DNA from: Burkholderia sp. 8Y
Lineage (GTDB): Bacteria > Pseudomonadota > Gammaproteobacteria > Burkholderiales > Burkholderiaceae
NCBI RefSeq assembly: GCF_902506145.1
Contig: NZ_LR733547.1
Span: forward strand, 1 to 40,934
Reading direction: 5' to 3'
Length of the DNA stretch: 40,934 nt
A program made the translations under genes and the position numbers. Positions within the stretch are counted from its first letter, which is position 1, and every line of letters begins with the position of its first letter. The notes under the pieces are model-generated. The model worked only from the letters and a program-made list of their open reading frames with translations, was not told the DNA's origin and made no database searches. Shown here one piece after another: positions 25,935 through 34,896 of this stretch.

Positions 25935-26642
25935 TCACACTCCTAAGAACTCTCGTTGCAGCTCTGCGTCGTTGACGATTCGCTCCGGGTCGCACTGCAA
26001 GACGATTTGTCCTCTATCTACCAGGCGACAGTGCGCGCCCATCCGCGCAACGAACTCAAGGTTCTGCTCAACGACTACGACCGCGATACCGTCCTGCTGG
26101 TTGATGGACTTCACGGTGTCGGCAATTTGGTCGACGATTGAGGGCTGAATCCCCTCGGACGGTTCGTCGAGCAACAAGAGCGATGGCCGAGTAATGAGGG
26201 CGCGTGCGAGCGCTAGAATCTGTTGCTGCCCACCACTCAGCGAGTCTCCCCGTTCATCGGCCTTCTCCCGCAGTATCGGGAAGCCCGAGTAGAGCGATTC
26301 CATAGCTTGTTTCCAGTCAGCCCGCTTGGTCCCAAACGCCGCAGCTTTCAGGTTATCAGCGACCGAGAGAGAGGGGAAGATATCGCGTCCCTGTGGAACG
26401 TAAGCGATGCCTTTCCTTGCCCGTTGGTGCATTGGTTCGCCGACGATGGACATGCCGTCGAACCGGATGTCACCGCGCTGCGCACCGATTGTGCCGGCGA
26501 TTGCACGCAACAACGTTGTCTTCCCGACGCCGTTTCGACCAAGGATGGAAACCATCTCCGCTTTTTGCACGGTGAGGTCTAATCCGTGCAGCACGCTCGT
26601 TTGTCCATAGCCAGCGTGAAGACTGCGAATCTCAAGCAGCAT
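25935..26642 (-). CDS. LivF/UrtE-like ABC transporter ATPase
   Basis: A 235-residue ABC ATPase. It begins MLLEIRSLHAGYGQTSVLHG, with Walker A GRNGVGKTT near 35, a Q-loop in YVPQGRDIFP, signature LSGGQQQI and Walker B LLLLDEPSEGIQP. The EPSEGIQP string is characteristic of branched-chain amino acid, amide and urea transporter ATPases. It pairs with the ATPase half of the fused upstream protein. ATG 26642 overlaps the fusion gene's stop by 11 bases; ATG 26651 is possible. It powers uptake across the inner membrane. Its stop overlaps the start region of the synthetase gene. Confidence 0.9.
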   Translation of the reverse strand: MLLEIRSLHAGYGQTSVLHGLDLTVQKAEMVSILGRNGVGKTTLLRAIAGTIGAQRGDIRFDGMSIVGEPMHQRARKGIAYVPQGRDIFPSLSVADNLKAAAFGTKRADWKQAMESLYSGFPILREKADERGDSLSGGQQQILALARALITRPSLLLLDEPSEGIQPSIVDQIADTVKSINQQDGIAVVVVEQNLEFVARMGAHCRLVDRGQIVLQCDPERIVNDAELQREFLGV

Positions 26643-28446
26643 GTTGCCCATGTCGACCCAAATAGATGTCAAGAATCCGTTCGTCCCGGCGCAACTCGTC
26701 TAGGGAGCCAGATGCGAACACGTTGCCCTGGTGAAACACGGTCACGGGGACGTCGAGAGCTCTAACAAACTCCATATCATGTTCGACGACGATGACAGAA
26801 ACGGACTGGCCGAGCAGCTTGATGAGGGCCGCCATGCGCGCCGTCTCATCGCGAGTCATCCCGGCGGTTGGCTCGTCGAGCAAAACGACAGACGGTTCTG
26901 TCGCGGCGACCATCGCAATCTCCAGCCACTGTTTCTGGCCGTGCGATAGCGAACTCGCTATCTCGTTGGCCCGCGCGTCTAGTCCTAACCAGCGAATGAG
27001 CTGCTCACACCTCATGTCAGCCGTTGCTTTGTCGCGGAGTCGCCCGTAGGCTGCTAGCCATAGATTCTCTCGTACCGATAAGTCGCCGAAGATACTGGCC
27101 ACTTGTAGCTTGATTCCCAGCCCTTGCTTGACTCGTGCATGGGCTTTCATTGTTGTGATTGGGCGGCCGTCAAGTTGGATTACACCGCGGGTCGGTGGAA
27201 ATCGACCGACGAGCAAATTGAAAAAAGTGCTCTTACCGGCGCCGTTCGGGCCAATGAGGCAATGAACGCCTTTTTGTTCAAACTTCACAGTTGCCGTTTG
27301 CACGGCCTTTACTCCGCCAAAGCGTTTCTCAAGCGCCGTCGCGCTCAGTGCCGAGCCCTTCGACCCTGTGACGAACGGAAGCTGCTCAAAGGCAGGGTTG
27401 GCCGCGTCGTGCATAGGGGCACGCGCCTCCGCGGCGCTGCGGCTGACCAGCCTAGCGAACACCAGCCTCGTAACGGCCGGGACTACACCGTCAGGCAGAA
27501 AAAGCACGACGACTATGAGAACCGTGCCTAGCACAATCGGTGTCGCGTCTCCCGCACCGCCACCTAACGCAAAAGAGACAGACTGTACGGCGGTTGCCCC
27601 GATAAACGCACCAAGGAACGATATCCGGCCACCTACTAGCACCCATATCACCACCTGCGCGGCTAAGGAAAGACCAAAAACAACGGGGCTTATAAACATC
27701 GCCCAAGATGCATACAATGCGCCGGCGAGACCCGCGACAGCGCCGCCAATGCAAAATACGGCGAGCTTTCGGAGCCGCACATCGTAGCTAAGCAACTGAG
27801 CCCGCAATTCGTTCTGACGCAGCGCAGTGAGTACTCGTCCGAACGGTCGATTAAGCAGCAAGTACAGGCCCGCAACAATCACAGCGCAAATGAATACGAC
27901 CAACGCGTACAGCTGAAAAACGGTGAGTGCGGTGCCTTCTTCGCCCAGCGGAATCGTCACCGGAGGAACAGACGAAATCCCGTTATATCCCCCAAGCTGT
28001 GCTTCGCCGACGTGATACTTCGGGTCGGCTGTGCTCGACAAGACCGTGAACAGTACCAGCGTCATTGCTAGGGTGATGATGCCGACGTAGACATCCCCTA
28101 CGTTGCCGTAGAAGATGAAATACCCAACGACAACGGCTAACACCGCAGCGGCGAGCGTCCCGATAATTACCGCGCTCAGCGTCTCATGGGTGAGCGGCAA
28201 GATATTGATAGCGGACAGGCTGTACACGTACGCGCCGACGCCAAAAAAGGCGCCTTGCCCGAAGCTAAATATTCCGCCATGCCCCCAAACCAAGGTTAGG
28301 CTCACTGCGAGCAGCCCAAAGAGCGCCCAGCTAGTCGCCTGTAAGGTAGCGAACTCTGGCATCGTCAGCCCGACGACTAAAAGAACCATTGCCACAGCAG
28401 CGCAAGCGAGCAGCCTGGGCCTCAGACGGACTTTCACGTGGTTCAT
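26632..28446 (-). CDS. Fused LivM-type permease and LivG-type ATPase
   Basis: A 604-residue fusion. Residues 1-335 are a LivM/UrtC-like permease of about ten spans, with LVWGHGGIFSFGQGAFFGVG at 52-71 and the cytoplasmic RPFGRVLTALRQNELRAQ at 200-217. After a linker, residues 365-604 form a LivG/UrtD-like ATPase with Walker A GPNGAGKST at 399-407, signature LSHGQKQWLEI and Walker B VVLLDEPTAGM. The LSHGQKQWLE form is typical of urea/short-amide systems. Usually these are two genes; here no stop or internal start separates them. The start ATG lies 13 bases after the upstream permease stop. Confidence 0.9.
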   Translation of the reverse strand: MNHVKVRLRPRLLACAAVAMVLLVVGLTMPEFATLQATSWALFGLLAVSLTLVWGHGGIFSFGQGAFFGVGAYVYSLSAINILPLTHETLSAVIIGTLAAAVLAVVVGYFIFYGNVGDVYVGIITLAMTLVLFTVLSSTADPKYHVGEAQLGGYNGISSVPPVTIPLGEEGTALTVFQLYALVVFICAVIVAGLYLLLNRPFGRVLTALRQNELRAQLLSYDVRLRKLAVFCIGGAVAGLAGALYASWAMFISPVVFGLSLAAQVVIWVLVGGRISFLGAFIGATAVQSVSFALGGGAGDATPIVLGTVLIVVVLFLPDGVVPAVTRLVFARLVSRSAAEARAPMHDAANPAFEQLPFVTGSKGSALSATALEKRFGGVKAVQTATVKFEQKGVHCLIGPNGAGKSTFFNLLVGRFPPTRGVIQLDGRPITTMKAHARVKQGLGIKLQVASIFGDLSVRENLWLAAYGRLRDKATADMRCEQLIRWLGLDARANEIASSLSHGQKQWLEIAMVAATEPSVVLLDEPTAGMTRDETARMAALIKLLGQSVSVIVVEHDMEFVRALDVPVTVFHQGNVFASGSLDELRRDERILDIYLGRHGQHAA

Positions 28447-28459
28447 TGTCGAGGTCTCG

Positions 28460-29335
28460 TTAAAGCTTGCGTCGCAAGCGACCAGAAATTCCTGTGGGCA
28501 TTACCCGCACGAGGCAGATGGCAAGTACGAGCAATGCCGCCTGACCGAGAAATGGGCTGGACAGGTAGGAGACGATGTTCTCGATGCCGCCAAGTAGTGT
28601 TGATGCGGCAGCTGCGCCGGTGAGAACGCCGGGGCCTCCCACAACGACGGTCATGAAAGCCCGAGCGATATATGCCTCGCCCATCGTCGGCATTACGCCT
28701 ACCATCGGTGCCAAGAGGGCTCCCGCTGCACCGGCAAGTGCCGAACCTAACATGAAGGTAAGGGCGTTGACTCGCCGCGGGTCGATGCCAACGGCGGCCG
28801 CCATCAGTGGCCGTTGCACTGCCGCTCGGGCCATCACTCCGTACTTGGTGCGGGTGAAGACGGCATAGACGAACGCTAATAGGCCAACGGCAGCGGCTAT
28901 CAAAACCAGGGAGTAGACCGACACTGAGTATCCGCTGAGTTGAAAGCTGCCCCCAGGCGTTGCGATGCCCTGGGTAGCTGGGCCGAAGGCGTAGACCGCT
29001 ACCTGAGACATGATGAGGCTAAGTCCCCAAGTCGCGAGCATGCTGTCCGCAAGACGGCCGTACAGGTGCCGAATCAAAGCGCGTTCTACAATCCAACCGA
29101 ATGCGGCTACCGCGAGGGTGGCGAAGGCCATTGCTATCGGAAGGGGCAGGCCCACCCTGACTCCTGCAAGCGTCGCAAAGGCACCGAACATCAAGAACTC
29201 GCCGTGGGCAAGATTGATAATGCCCATCATTCCGAAGAGGACAGAGAGTCCCAGCGACACCAGTATCAAAATGGCGATGCTCAAGCCAACCGAGACCGCC
29301 ATATTCGTAAGCCAGCCAACTGTGACAGCGTGCAT
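28460..29335 (-). CDS. LivH/UrtB-like ABC transporter permease
   Basis: A 291-residue inner-membrane permease of the branched-chain/amide family. Hallmarks are MMGIINLAHGEFLMFGAF near residue 31 and the C-terminal MTVVVGGPGVLTGAAAASTL loop that contacts the ATPase. It partners the LivM half of the fused protein. The frame is open further upstream, but ATG 29335 begins MHAVTVGWLTNM with GAGGG seven bases before it. It lies 28 bases after the binding-protein stop, within one operon. Nothing is missing. Confidence 0.92.
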   Translation of the reverse strand: MHAVTVGWLTNMAVSVGLSIAILILVSLGLSVLFGMMGIINLAHGEFLMFGAFATLAGVRVGLPLPIAMAFATLAVAAFGWIVERALIRHLYGRLADSMLATWGLSLIMSQVAVYAFGPATQGIATPGGSFQLSGYSVSVYSLVLIAAAVGLLAFVYAVFTRTKYGVMARAAVQRPLMAAAVGIDPRRVNALTFMLGSALAGAAGALLAPMVGVMPTMGEAYIARAFMTVVVGGPGVLTGAAAASTLLGGIENIVSYLSSPFLGQAALLVLAICLVRVMPTGISGRLRRKL

Positions 29336-29363
29336 CTTTAGCCCTCGAGAGAAGTCTGATGCG

Positions 29364-30590
29364 CTACTTGGTACTTGCGGTTGGGGTGAACTGCTTTGCT
29401 GTACTCGGATGTGCCTTGAGGTCGCAGACCGAACGCTCGTAGCTGGGAGCAACCGCTGCTTGTTCACTGATTACGGTGAACCCATGAGCGTCGTTGGCTT
29501 TCGCGATGTGCACGTTCTGGATGAGGTGATGCGTGCCGGAATCTATAGAAACCTTTCCTGATGGGCTGTCGAAAGTAGGCCCGGCCTCGAGCGCGGCGAT
29601 GACCTTGTCACGGTCAGTGCTACCGGCCTTCTCAACGGCTGACGCCCACAGATGCCAACCGTTCCAAACTGCAACGGCACTGTCGGTGATGTAAGGGTAG
29701 TTCGCGCCGTACGCCTTACTCCAAGCGTCACGAAACTTATCGTTCGCACTGCCCTTGACCTCTTGGAAGTACGGGAACGCAACAACAATACCGCTCGCCT
29801 CATTGGGGCTTAGGACCACCTGTTCGTTCCCGAGCCCAAACGTAGCGGAAACGATTTGCATGCGATTTGACAGTCCAGCAGAGGCGAATTGCCGGTAGAA
29901 AGCGATGTGGTTACCACCGACAAGCAAGGATACGACGACGTCCGGCTTAGCCTCTTGCAACTTCGTAACCACCGAGCCGAACTCGCTGACACTCAATGGA
30001 ATGAAGTCGACGCCATCGACGTTTCCCCCAGCTTTTGCGACATATTGCTTAACCCAGTCGGCCGATATGTGACCATAATTGTAGTCAGCGGCAAGCACGT
30101 AGAACTTCTTCTTACCGTTCTTTATGGCCCAGTCGACTAGCGGCGCAATTTGTTGAGAAGGCACTATGCCGGTAAGAAAAACATTTTTGTCGCAAACCCC
30201 GCCCTCATATTGCTCGTTGTAGAAGTACAGTGTCTTGTTGCGGTCGGCGATGGGCCGAATCGCTTCACGGGAGGCGCTTGTGATACCGCCCATAATTACC
30301 GCGACGCGGTCACGCAGGGCTAGTTGGTTAGCGTAAGTTGTGTATTTCGCGTTGTCGGACTGCGCATCGTATGAGACGAGCTTGAGCGGACGACCGAGGA
30401 CTCCGCCTGCGTCGTTGATAGACTTGATGGCGAGCTTGGTCGCATCGACCATCGCTTTCCCGTAGATATTGAGGCCCCCAGTTTCATCTAAGACGCTTCC
30501 GACGGGGATTGGCTCCTTGTCAGCGGCAGATGCGGGTGCCTGGAGGAAAAGAAGTGACAAAACGGTTGCGCAAACAACGGTCCGTGCCAT
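29364..30590 (-). CDS. Periplasmic amide/urea-type binding protein
   Basis: A 408-residue type I binding protein with a signal peptide (MARTVVCATVLSLLFLQAPA, cleavage after SAA). The mature start EPIPVGSVLDETGGLNIYGK, then YDAQSDNAKYTTYANQLA, VIMGGITSASREAIRP and the FYNEQYEGGVC segment, place it with UrtA/FmdD/AmiC-like proteins that bind urea and short-chain amides. It is the first gene of a five-gene operon that also encodes two membrane components, two ATPases and an acyl-CoA synthetase. GGAG precedes the ATG. The divergent amidase supports an amide ligand, but the exact compound is unknown. Confidence 0.88.
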   Translation of the reverse strand: MARTVVCATVLSLLFLQAPASAADKEPIPVGSVLDETGGLNIYGKAMVDATKLAIKSINDAGGVLGRPLKLVSYDAQSDNAKYTTYANQLALRDRVAVIMGGITSASREAIRPIADRNKTLYFYNEQYEGGVCDKNVFLTGIVPSQQIAPLVDWAIKNGKKKFYVLAADYNYGHISADWVKQYVAKAGGNVDGVDFIPLSVSEFGSVVTKLQEAKPDVVVSLLVGGNHIAFYRQFASAGLSNRMQIVSATFGLGNEQVVLSPNEASGIVVAFPYFQEVKGSANDKFRDAWSKAYGANYPYITDSAVAVWNGWHLWASAVEKAGSTDRDKVIAALEAGPTFDSPSGKVSIDSGTHHLIQNVHIAKANDAHGFTVISEQAAVAPSYERSVCDLKAHPSTAKQFTPTASTK

Positions 30591-30991
30591 GAACGCTCCG
30601 CGAGTCTAAGAAAAGCCAGAAGGGAATGACGCGGCAAAAGGCCGCGACGCAATGCCTGTGACGGTAACAGTAGACGCGCCGGCACGCTTGCCTCCCAGAG
30701 ACAAGGCGGTAGTCCCGTTAAGCCATGTCAGGGTAAGTGCGGATGCGACGTCAGGCGGACGAGCGGCCCCCGTCATGCAGCTAACGTCATCCTCGGTGCA
30801 CGAGGCGAAGCCGCTTCCCGCGGTGCTTTCCTCAAGACGTCAGCTTGTGCCAATCAACATGCGACGCTGGTAACAAGCGGGGGCCGGTCGCCGACGCTTG
30901 GCCCTTTCGTTCCACACGTTTGGCCGCCTCGCACAAGCCATAGCCGTTGCCGAAGGTTACGCTGTGTACTCGAAAACCTTCGGAGGCGGAC
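30591..30991. promoter_or_regulatory. Divergent promoter region between the transport operon and the amidase pair
   Basis: About 400 bases separate the minus-strand transport operon from the plus-strand amidase genes and must carry both promoters. Because urea-type transporters can be under guanidine riboswitches, I looked for the conserved ykkC and mini-ykkC elements in the transport leader and saw none. No clear operator repeat was found; the regulator at 32685 is of the AraC type, whose sites are direct repeats and hard to see by eye. Confidence 0.45.
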
Positions 30992-31216
30992 GTGACCACA
31001 TCAGATGTCAGCGAGCTCGTAAGAGGAATTGCAAAGGCCTCCGATTTGCCTCTTGCGGAGGACCGCGTGACCGCAGTGACGCAAATCCTGGAGGTATGGC
31101 TGAAGGCTGCGAACCAGCTTTCGCTCAAAATGAGCGCGCCAGAGTTTGCGAACCTGGGCCCCATTACGGGAATTCTTCAAACGACGAGCTTCGGCGAGGT
31201 GTCAAATGCCGAGTGA
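30992..31216 (+). CDS. Small GatC/AtzG-like accessory subunit
   Basis: A 74-residue protein starting at GTG 30992, supported by CGGAGGCGGAC just upstream. Helical segments DVSELVRGIAKASDLPL and RVTAVTQILEVWLKAANQL, ending in FANLGPITGIL, resemble the DUF4089/AtzG and GatC class of small partners that wrap around amidase-signature enzymes. The amidase start lies 11 bases inside its 3' end, so the two proteins are made together, as in atzG-atzE. I infer a heteromeric amidase. An upstream ATG at 30947 would add 15 unlikely residues. Assignment rests on size, context and helix pattern. Confidence 0.6.
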   Translation: MTTSDVSELVRGIAKASDLPLAEDRVTAVTQILEVWLKAANQLSLKMSAPEFANLGPITGILQTTSFGEVSNAE

Positions 31217-32630
31217 ATTGCTGAGTTTTTCTATTGCGCAAGCAGCAAAGCTCGTACGTAGGGGGGAGGTGAGTCCCACGGAGTTGCTGGATGCTTCCCT
31301 CAAAGCGATTGAAAGCTCCAACGAAACGCTCCGCGCCTTTATTTCCGTGTCGGAGGACTCGGCAAGGAAGGCGGCGCAAGCGGCAGAATTGATGCTGTCG
31401 GCCGGATATGACCTCGGGCCTCTGCACGGAATACCTCTGGGCATCAAAGATAACATAGGCATTCGCGGACAACGAACCACCGCTGGTAGCAAGATTCTGG
31501 AAGACTGGCACCCGGACAAGGATGCTACGGTCATCTCAAGGCTGAAGCAGGCAGGCTCAGTGTTTGTTGGCAAAACGAATATGCATGAGTACGCGTGGGG
31601 CGGAACATCTGCGAATCCGCATTACGGACACGTGCGCAACCCATGGGACACAAAGAAGTTCCCCGCCGGTTCAAGTGGAGGCTCTGGAGCCGCAGTTGCG
31701 GCTGGCCTCTGCTACGGAGCGCTCGGTACCGACACTGGGGGCTCGATTCGACTCCCTTCCGCAGTCAACGGCGTTGTCGGAATTCGACCAACTTATGGTC
31801 GGGTCAGTAATGCAGGCATTATTCCGCTTGCCTGGTCGATGGACACCGCAGGGCCGATGACCCGGACCGTCGAAGATTGCGCAGTGATGTTCAACGCGAT
31901 TGCTGGTGCCGACAGCGCTGACCCAGCAACGGCTCCGGTGCCGGTAGACGACTATCTTTCCAGGCTCTCGGTCGGTGTGCAAGGGCTGCGGATTGGCGTT
32001 GTACCGCGCTATTTCTTCACGCATTTGCAACCTGACGTTAAGCATGCGGTCGAAGCGGCTCTGAAAACATTCGAGCAGCTAGGTGCTCACATTGTCGAAG
32101 TAGACATCCAACACATTGAGGGCAACATCTCTGCGCAGTTGACGATAGAGTCTGCGGAACCGAGCACCTACCATCAAAAGTCGTTGCGGGACAGGCCGAG
32201 CGATTTTGGGGAGGATGTCCGGACACTGCTTGAAGTAGGGGAGATGCTGCTGGCGACGCACTATCTACAAGCTCAGCGCTACCGGACCTTGTTGAGGAAC
32301 GAATTCATAGAAGCCTTCAAGCGCGTCGACGTCTTCATTTGCCCAACACTGCCATTCACCGCTACGGACCTTGGCGCGACGACGGTAATCATAGAGAACG
32401 GCGTTGAGGAAGACATGCTGTCGGCAATTATGCAGTTCACTGGAGTCGCAAGCCTAACTGGTCTCCCGTCGCTGAACGTTCCGTGCGGCTTCGACTCCGG
32501 CGGCCTCCCGGTTGGGATGCAGGTTATCGGGGCTCCGTTTTCCGAATCTCGGCTCTTCTCGGTCGGCCATGCATTTCAGTCAGTGACAGACTTCCACAGT
32601 CGGCGACCGGACCTGAACGCCAATCCCTAA
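31206..32630 (+). CDS. Amidase-signature family hydrolase
   Basis: A 474-residue amidase. The Ser-cisSer-Lys triad is visible: K81 in GIPLGIKDN, S156 in the Gly-Ser-rich GSSGGSGAA and nucleophile S180 in GTDTGGSIRLP. The family includes GatA, AtzE/AtzF and short-chain or aryl amidases; it hydrolyses C-N bonds, giving ammonia or an amine plus an acid. ATG 31206 is chosen because GAGGT precedes it and it overlaps the small partner gene. Together with the divergent transporter and acyl-CoA synthetase it suggests uptake of an amide, hydrolysis and activation of the acid. Length and motifs are complete. Confidence 0.9.
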   Translation: MPSELLSFSIAQAAKLVRRGEVSPTELLDASLKAIESSNETLRAFISVSEDSARKAAQAAELMLSAGYDLGPLHGIPLGIKDNIGIRGQRTTAGSKILEDWHPDKDATVISRLKQAGSVFVGKTNMHEYAWGGTSANPHYGHVRNPWDTKKFPAGSSGGSGAAVAAGLCYGALGTDTGGSIRLPSAVNGVVGIRPTYGRVSNAGIIPLAWSMDTAGPMTRTVEDCAVMFNAIAGADSADPATAPVPVDDYLSRLSVGVQGLRIGVVPRYFFTHLQPDVKHAVEAALKTFEQLGAHIVEVDIQHIEGNISAQLTIESAEPSTYHQKSLRDRPSDFGEDVRTLLEVGEMLLATHYLQAQRYRTLLRNEFIEAFKRVDVFICPTLPFTATDLGATTVIIENGVEEDMLSAIMQFTGVASLTGLPSLNVPCGFDSGGLPVGMQVIGAPFSESRLFSVGHAFQSVTDFHSRRPDLNANP

Positions 32631-32638
32631 GCTCAGTG

Positions 32639-32661
32639 GCGCTCCTCGGGACGAGAGGCGC
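32639..32661. terminator. Candidate bidirectional stem-loop between convergent genes
   Basis: GCGCTCCTC and GAGAGGCGC can pair with one mismatch and one G-T pair around a five-base loop, in the 54-base gap between the amidase stop and the AraC gene stop. There is no clear T-run on either side. Confidence 0.35.
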
Positions 32662-32684
32662 AGTGCCATTTACCGTCCAACGCA

Positions 32685-33653
32685 TCAGGCGTCGTCATCG
32701 GCGCAGCCGACCGCCGCTTTGCCGCCAAGCAATACGCTTTGCGGAGTCACGCCGAAATGCTTCTTAAAAGACCTGCTGAAGTGTGAAACGTCGCAGAACC
32801 CGAAGGTCATGGCTGCCTGCGTCACGTTCTTGACTGAGCGTTCTCGTAAAGCGCAGTAGCTCGCATGGAGTCGCTGTCGCCAGATTGCTTTCATCGGCGT
32901 TGACGCCTGGCCGGCGAAAGCACGAGCCAGCGTCCGCGTCGAAACGTGCATTGATGACGCAATGCAGTCCACGTCGAGCTCGGGGTTCTCGACGTTCTCT
33001 TGGATGAAGGCGAGCGCTTTGCGGTACAACGCAGCTTGCATAGACGGCGCGGGTGCGTCGCCGTGGTGCAGTTCGACCACGGCGGTCACGAGGTCAAGTA
33101 TGGCTGCCGCTATCCGGGGCTCTGCGTGCGAAAGCTGACCAAGTTCAGATGATTCGCACGCTTCCTTAATCATTGTCCCGAGCACTGCAAGAAACCCTGT
33201 GCCAGGCCCTAATGATGTCGCGACCAACCGTTCTGCGTTACCCGTCCGGCGCAGCAGGAGTTCGCGCGGAAGTCGCAGGATATAAAAAGAATCCGGCGCG
33301 ATTGTGTAGCTGAAGGGCCGAGATGCGTCGTAGAGCACGATGTCACCGGCACGCTGGACGACTCTGCTGCCATTCTGTTCGAGATAGCCGTGTCCGCGCT
33401 CCAAATACGAGAGCCAGAGGTTGTCCTCGGGACCCCGGCGGATGTTAGAGAAGTCACGGACCCAGCTGTGCTCAGGCCCAGTCATTCTCGCGACGTCGAG
33501 CACCCCGATTGACCTGCCGGTCAGTTCCGCGTCGAACTGGTCCCGATGGGGCGAGTCGCTGCCTGCGGGGATGCAATGGCTGCAGACAGCGTCGCGCCAA
33601 TAGTCGAACCGCTGCGGTGCCGGCACGACTGACGTCGAAAACGAATATTGCAT
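32685..33653 (-). CDS. AraC-family transcriptional regulator
   Basis: A 322-residue regulator. The N-terminal half is an AraC_binding_2-like sensor (RFDYWRDAVCSHCIPAG, ERGHGYLEQNG, GDIVLYDASRPFSYTI). The C-terminal half has two helix-turn-helices: DVDCIASSMHVSTRTLARAF near 232 and VTQAAMTFGFCDVSHFSRSF near 280, then KKHFGVTPQS. This FeaR/NitR-like layout is frequently found beside amidase and nitrile genes, so it is a good candidate activator of the adjacent amidase and transport operons. The gene converges with the amidase. GGAG precedes the ATG by about six bases. Confidence 0.92.
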   Translation of the reverse strand: MQYSFSTSVVPAPQRFDYWRDAVCSHCIPAGSDSPHRDQFDAELTGRSIGVLDVARMTGPEHSWVRDFSNIRRGPEDNLWLSYLERGHGYLEQNGSRVVQRAGDIVLYDASRPFSYTIAPDSFYILRLPRELLLRRTGNAERLVATSLGPGTGFLAVLGTMIKEACESSELGQLSHAEPRIAAAILDLVTAVVELHHGDAPAPSMQAALYRKALAFIQENVENPELDVDCIASSMHVSTRTLARAFAGQASTPMKAIWRQRLHASYCALRERSVKNVTQAAMTFGFCDVSHFSRSFKKHFGVTPQSVLLGGKAAVGCADDDA

Positions 33654-34181
33654 GGCAACTCCGATATCGGCCTATCGGTGAAAGAGTTCCTAAGACCATT
33701 CACAACCACAGTTATCGCATTCGTCCAGCGAAGCAATGAGGGTTTGCGCTGACGCGGGCTTCGATGGACGTTGACTCAATCGCATCCTGTAGCATTGGTG
33801 GACGGTAGGACGCCAATATTGAAGGTGCAAGCAGGCGTATCGCTTGAATCGAACGACCGTTCGTTGTCGGCGGCGGCACGATTCAAGGCTCGCTTCGATT
33901 AGTTAAACAAGACAGCATAGCCGGCGTTTGGAGCTTTTCTTGCCTATGCCGCGCCGATGCCCGGTGCAGAACAGTTAATCGGTCAAGCCGTTCAGATGTC
34001 GCCTCGCGTTGCTACCTCGCGGTCGACGGCGTTGTCATAGTTAGATGCGCTCAGTGATGGAAAGGTCGCGAGCGCTGTTTCCAGCGCGCATTTGCATTGG
34101 AATTTTCAATTCCCGTCCATCCAAATCGTCCTATCGAGCGGAGCCAACGAGATAACGCCGCTAAATGTTCCCTATACGCGC
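33654..34181. other. Intergenic region with a nested inverted repeat
   Basis: No gene is supported. The main structure is CTTGAATCG (33843-33851) paired with CGATTCAAG (33879-33887). Inside it, directly after the left arm, AACGA-CCGT-TCGTT (33852-33865) forms a second palindrome. It could be an operator or a hairpin left by a lost element. Confidence 0.4.
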
Positions 34182-34635
34182 GAGTGCAGCCGCTGCTTTC
34201 TAAGTGCAGTCAAACTCCTCACGACAGCCGTTATACGCACGACGAGAATCCGGCAGGGCTATCTCTATCCGCACTCAGGACCATCAGTGCGGGTGCGCAC
34301 GAGAGACGAACTCGCTTTCCTGACCATCAAAGGCCCCAAAAACTGGCATAGCTAGAGCCGAGTACGAGTATCCGATTCCGCACGCAGATGCCGTCGAGAT
34401 GCTCGCAATGGCGGTCTCGACTGTCGACAAGGGGCGGCATGAGGTTATGCACGCCGGGCACCTTTGGGAAATCGATGAGTCTGAAGGTGCCAATGCGCCG
34501 CTCGTGGTCGCCGAAATCAAGCTGAAGGCAGTTGATGAACTCTTCGAGATGCCCGAATGGGTCGGGGACGAGGTATCCGAGAATTCGGCGTACACGAACA
34601 GCTTGCTAGGGCTGAAACCATTCTTGCAGTGGTAG
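34182..34635 (+). pseudogene. Frameshifted CYTH-domain protein (triphosphatase family)
   Basis: Two consecutive frames encode one CYTH protein. The first reads RTTRIRQGYLYPHSG and VRVRTRDELAFLTIKGPK and ends at TAG 34353-34355. The second continues with GIARAEYEYPIPHADAVEML, LWEIDESEGANAPLVVAEIK and MPEWVGDEVSENSAYTNSL to the stop at 34635. Removing one A from the A5 run at 34338-34342 restores a continuous TIKGPKTGIARAEYEYP. CYTH enzymes hydrolyse triphosphate using acidic and basic residues in a tunnel. The N-terminal E-x-E-x-K start is degraded (ECSRCFL at the expected IERKFL), so this is most likely a dead gene; a sequencing slip alone would not explain the start. Confidence 0.75.
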
Positions 34636-34896
34636 AACTCGGAGTTCCGCCGCTTCCGTTGGACGTGCCTAGGCAAGGAGACCCGATGGCCCGGCCACCT
34701 TTCCGGCTGACTTTCACCGCCCAGCGCACTGCTGAACGATAGATGCCGGACGCTCGTCGCAAAGCTCGTTAAGGATTTCGCTCGCAATCGTCACGACGTC
34801 GTCACGCGCAGAGTAGATGACAGGCTCCGAGTCGACCCGCGGACTGCTTCCGGCACAGCACGCTTGCAACGGCACTCAGATTCCTCGCATACACAT

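Noticed and set aside
30591..30991. Possible guanidine riboswitch before the urea/amide-type transporter operon
   Set aside because: I looked in the minus-strand leader for the conserved ykkC and mini-ykkC elements and did not see a convincing set, so no riboswitch is called.
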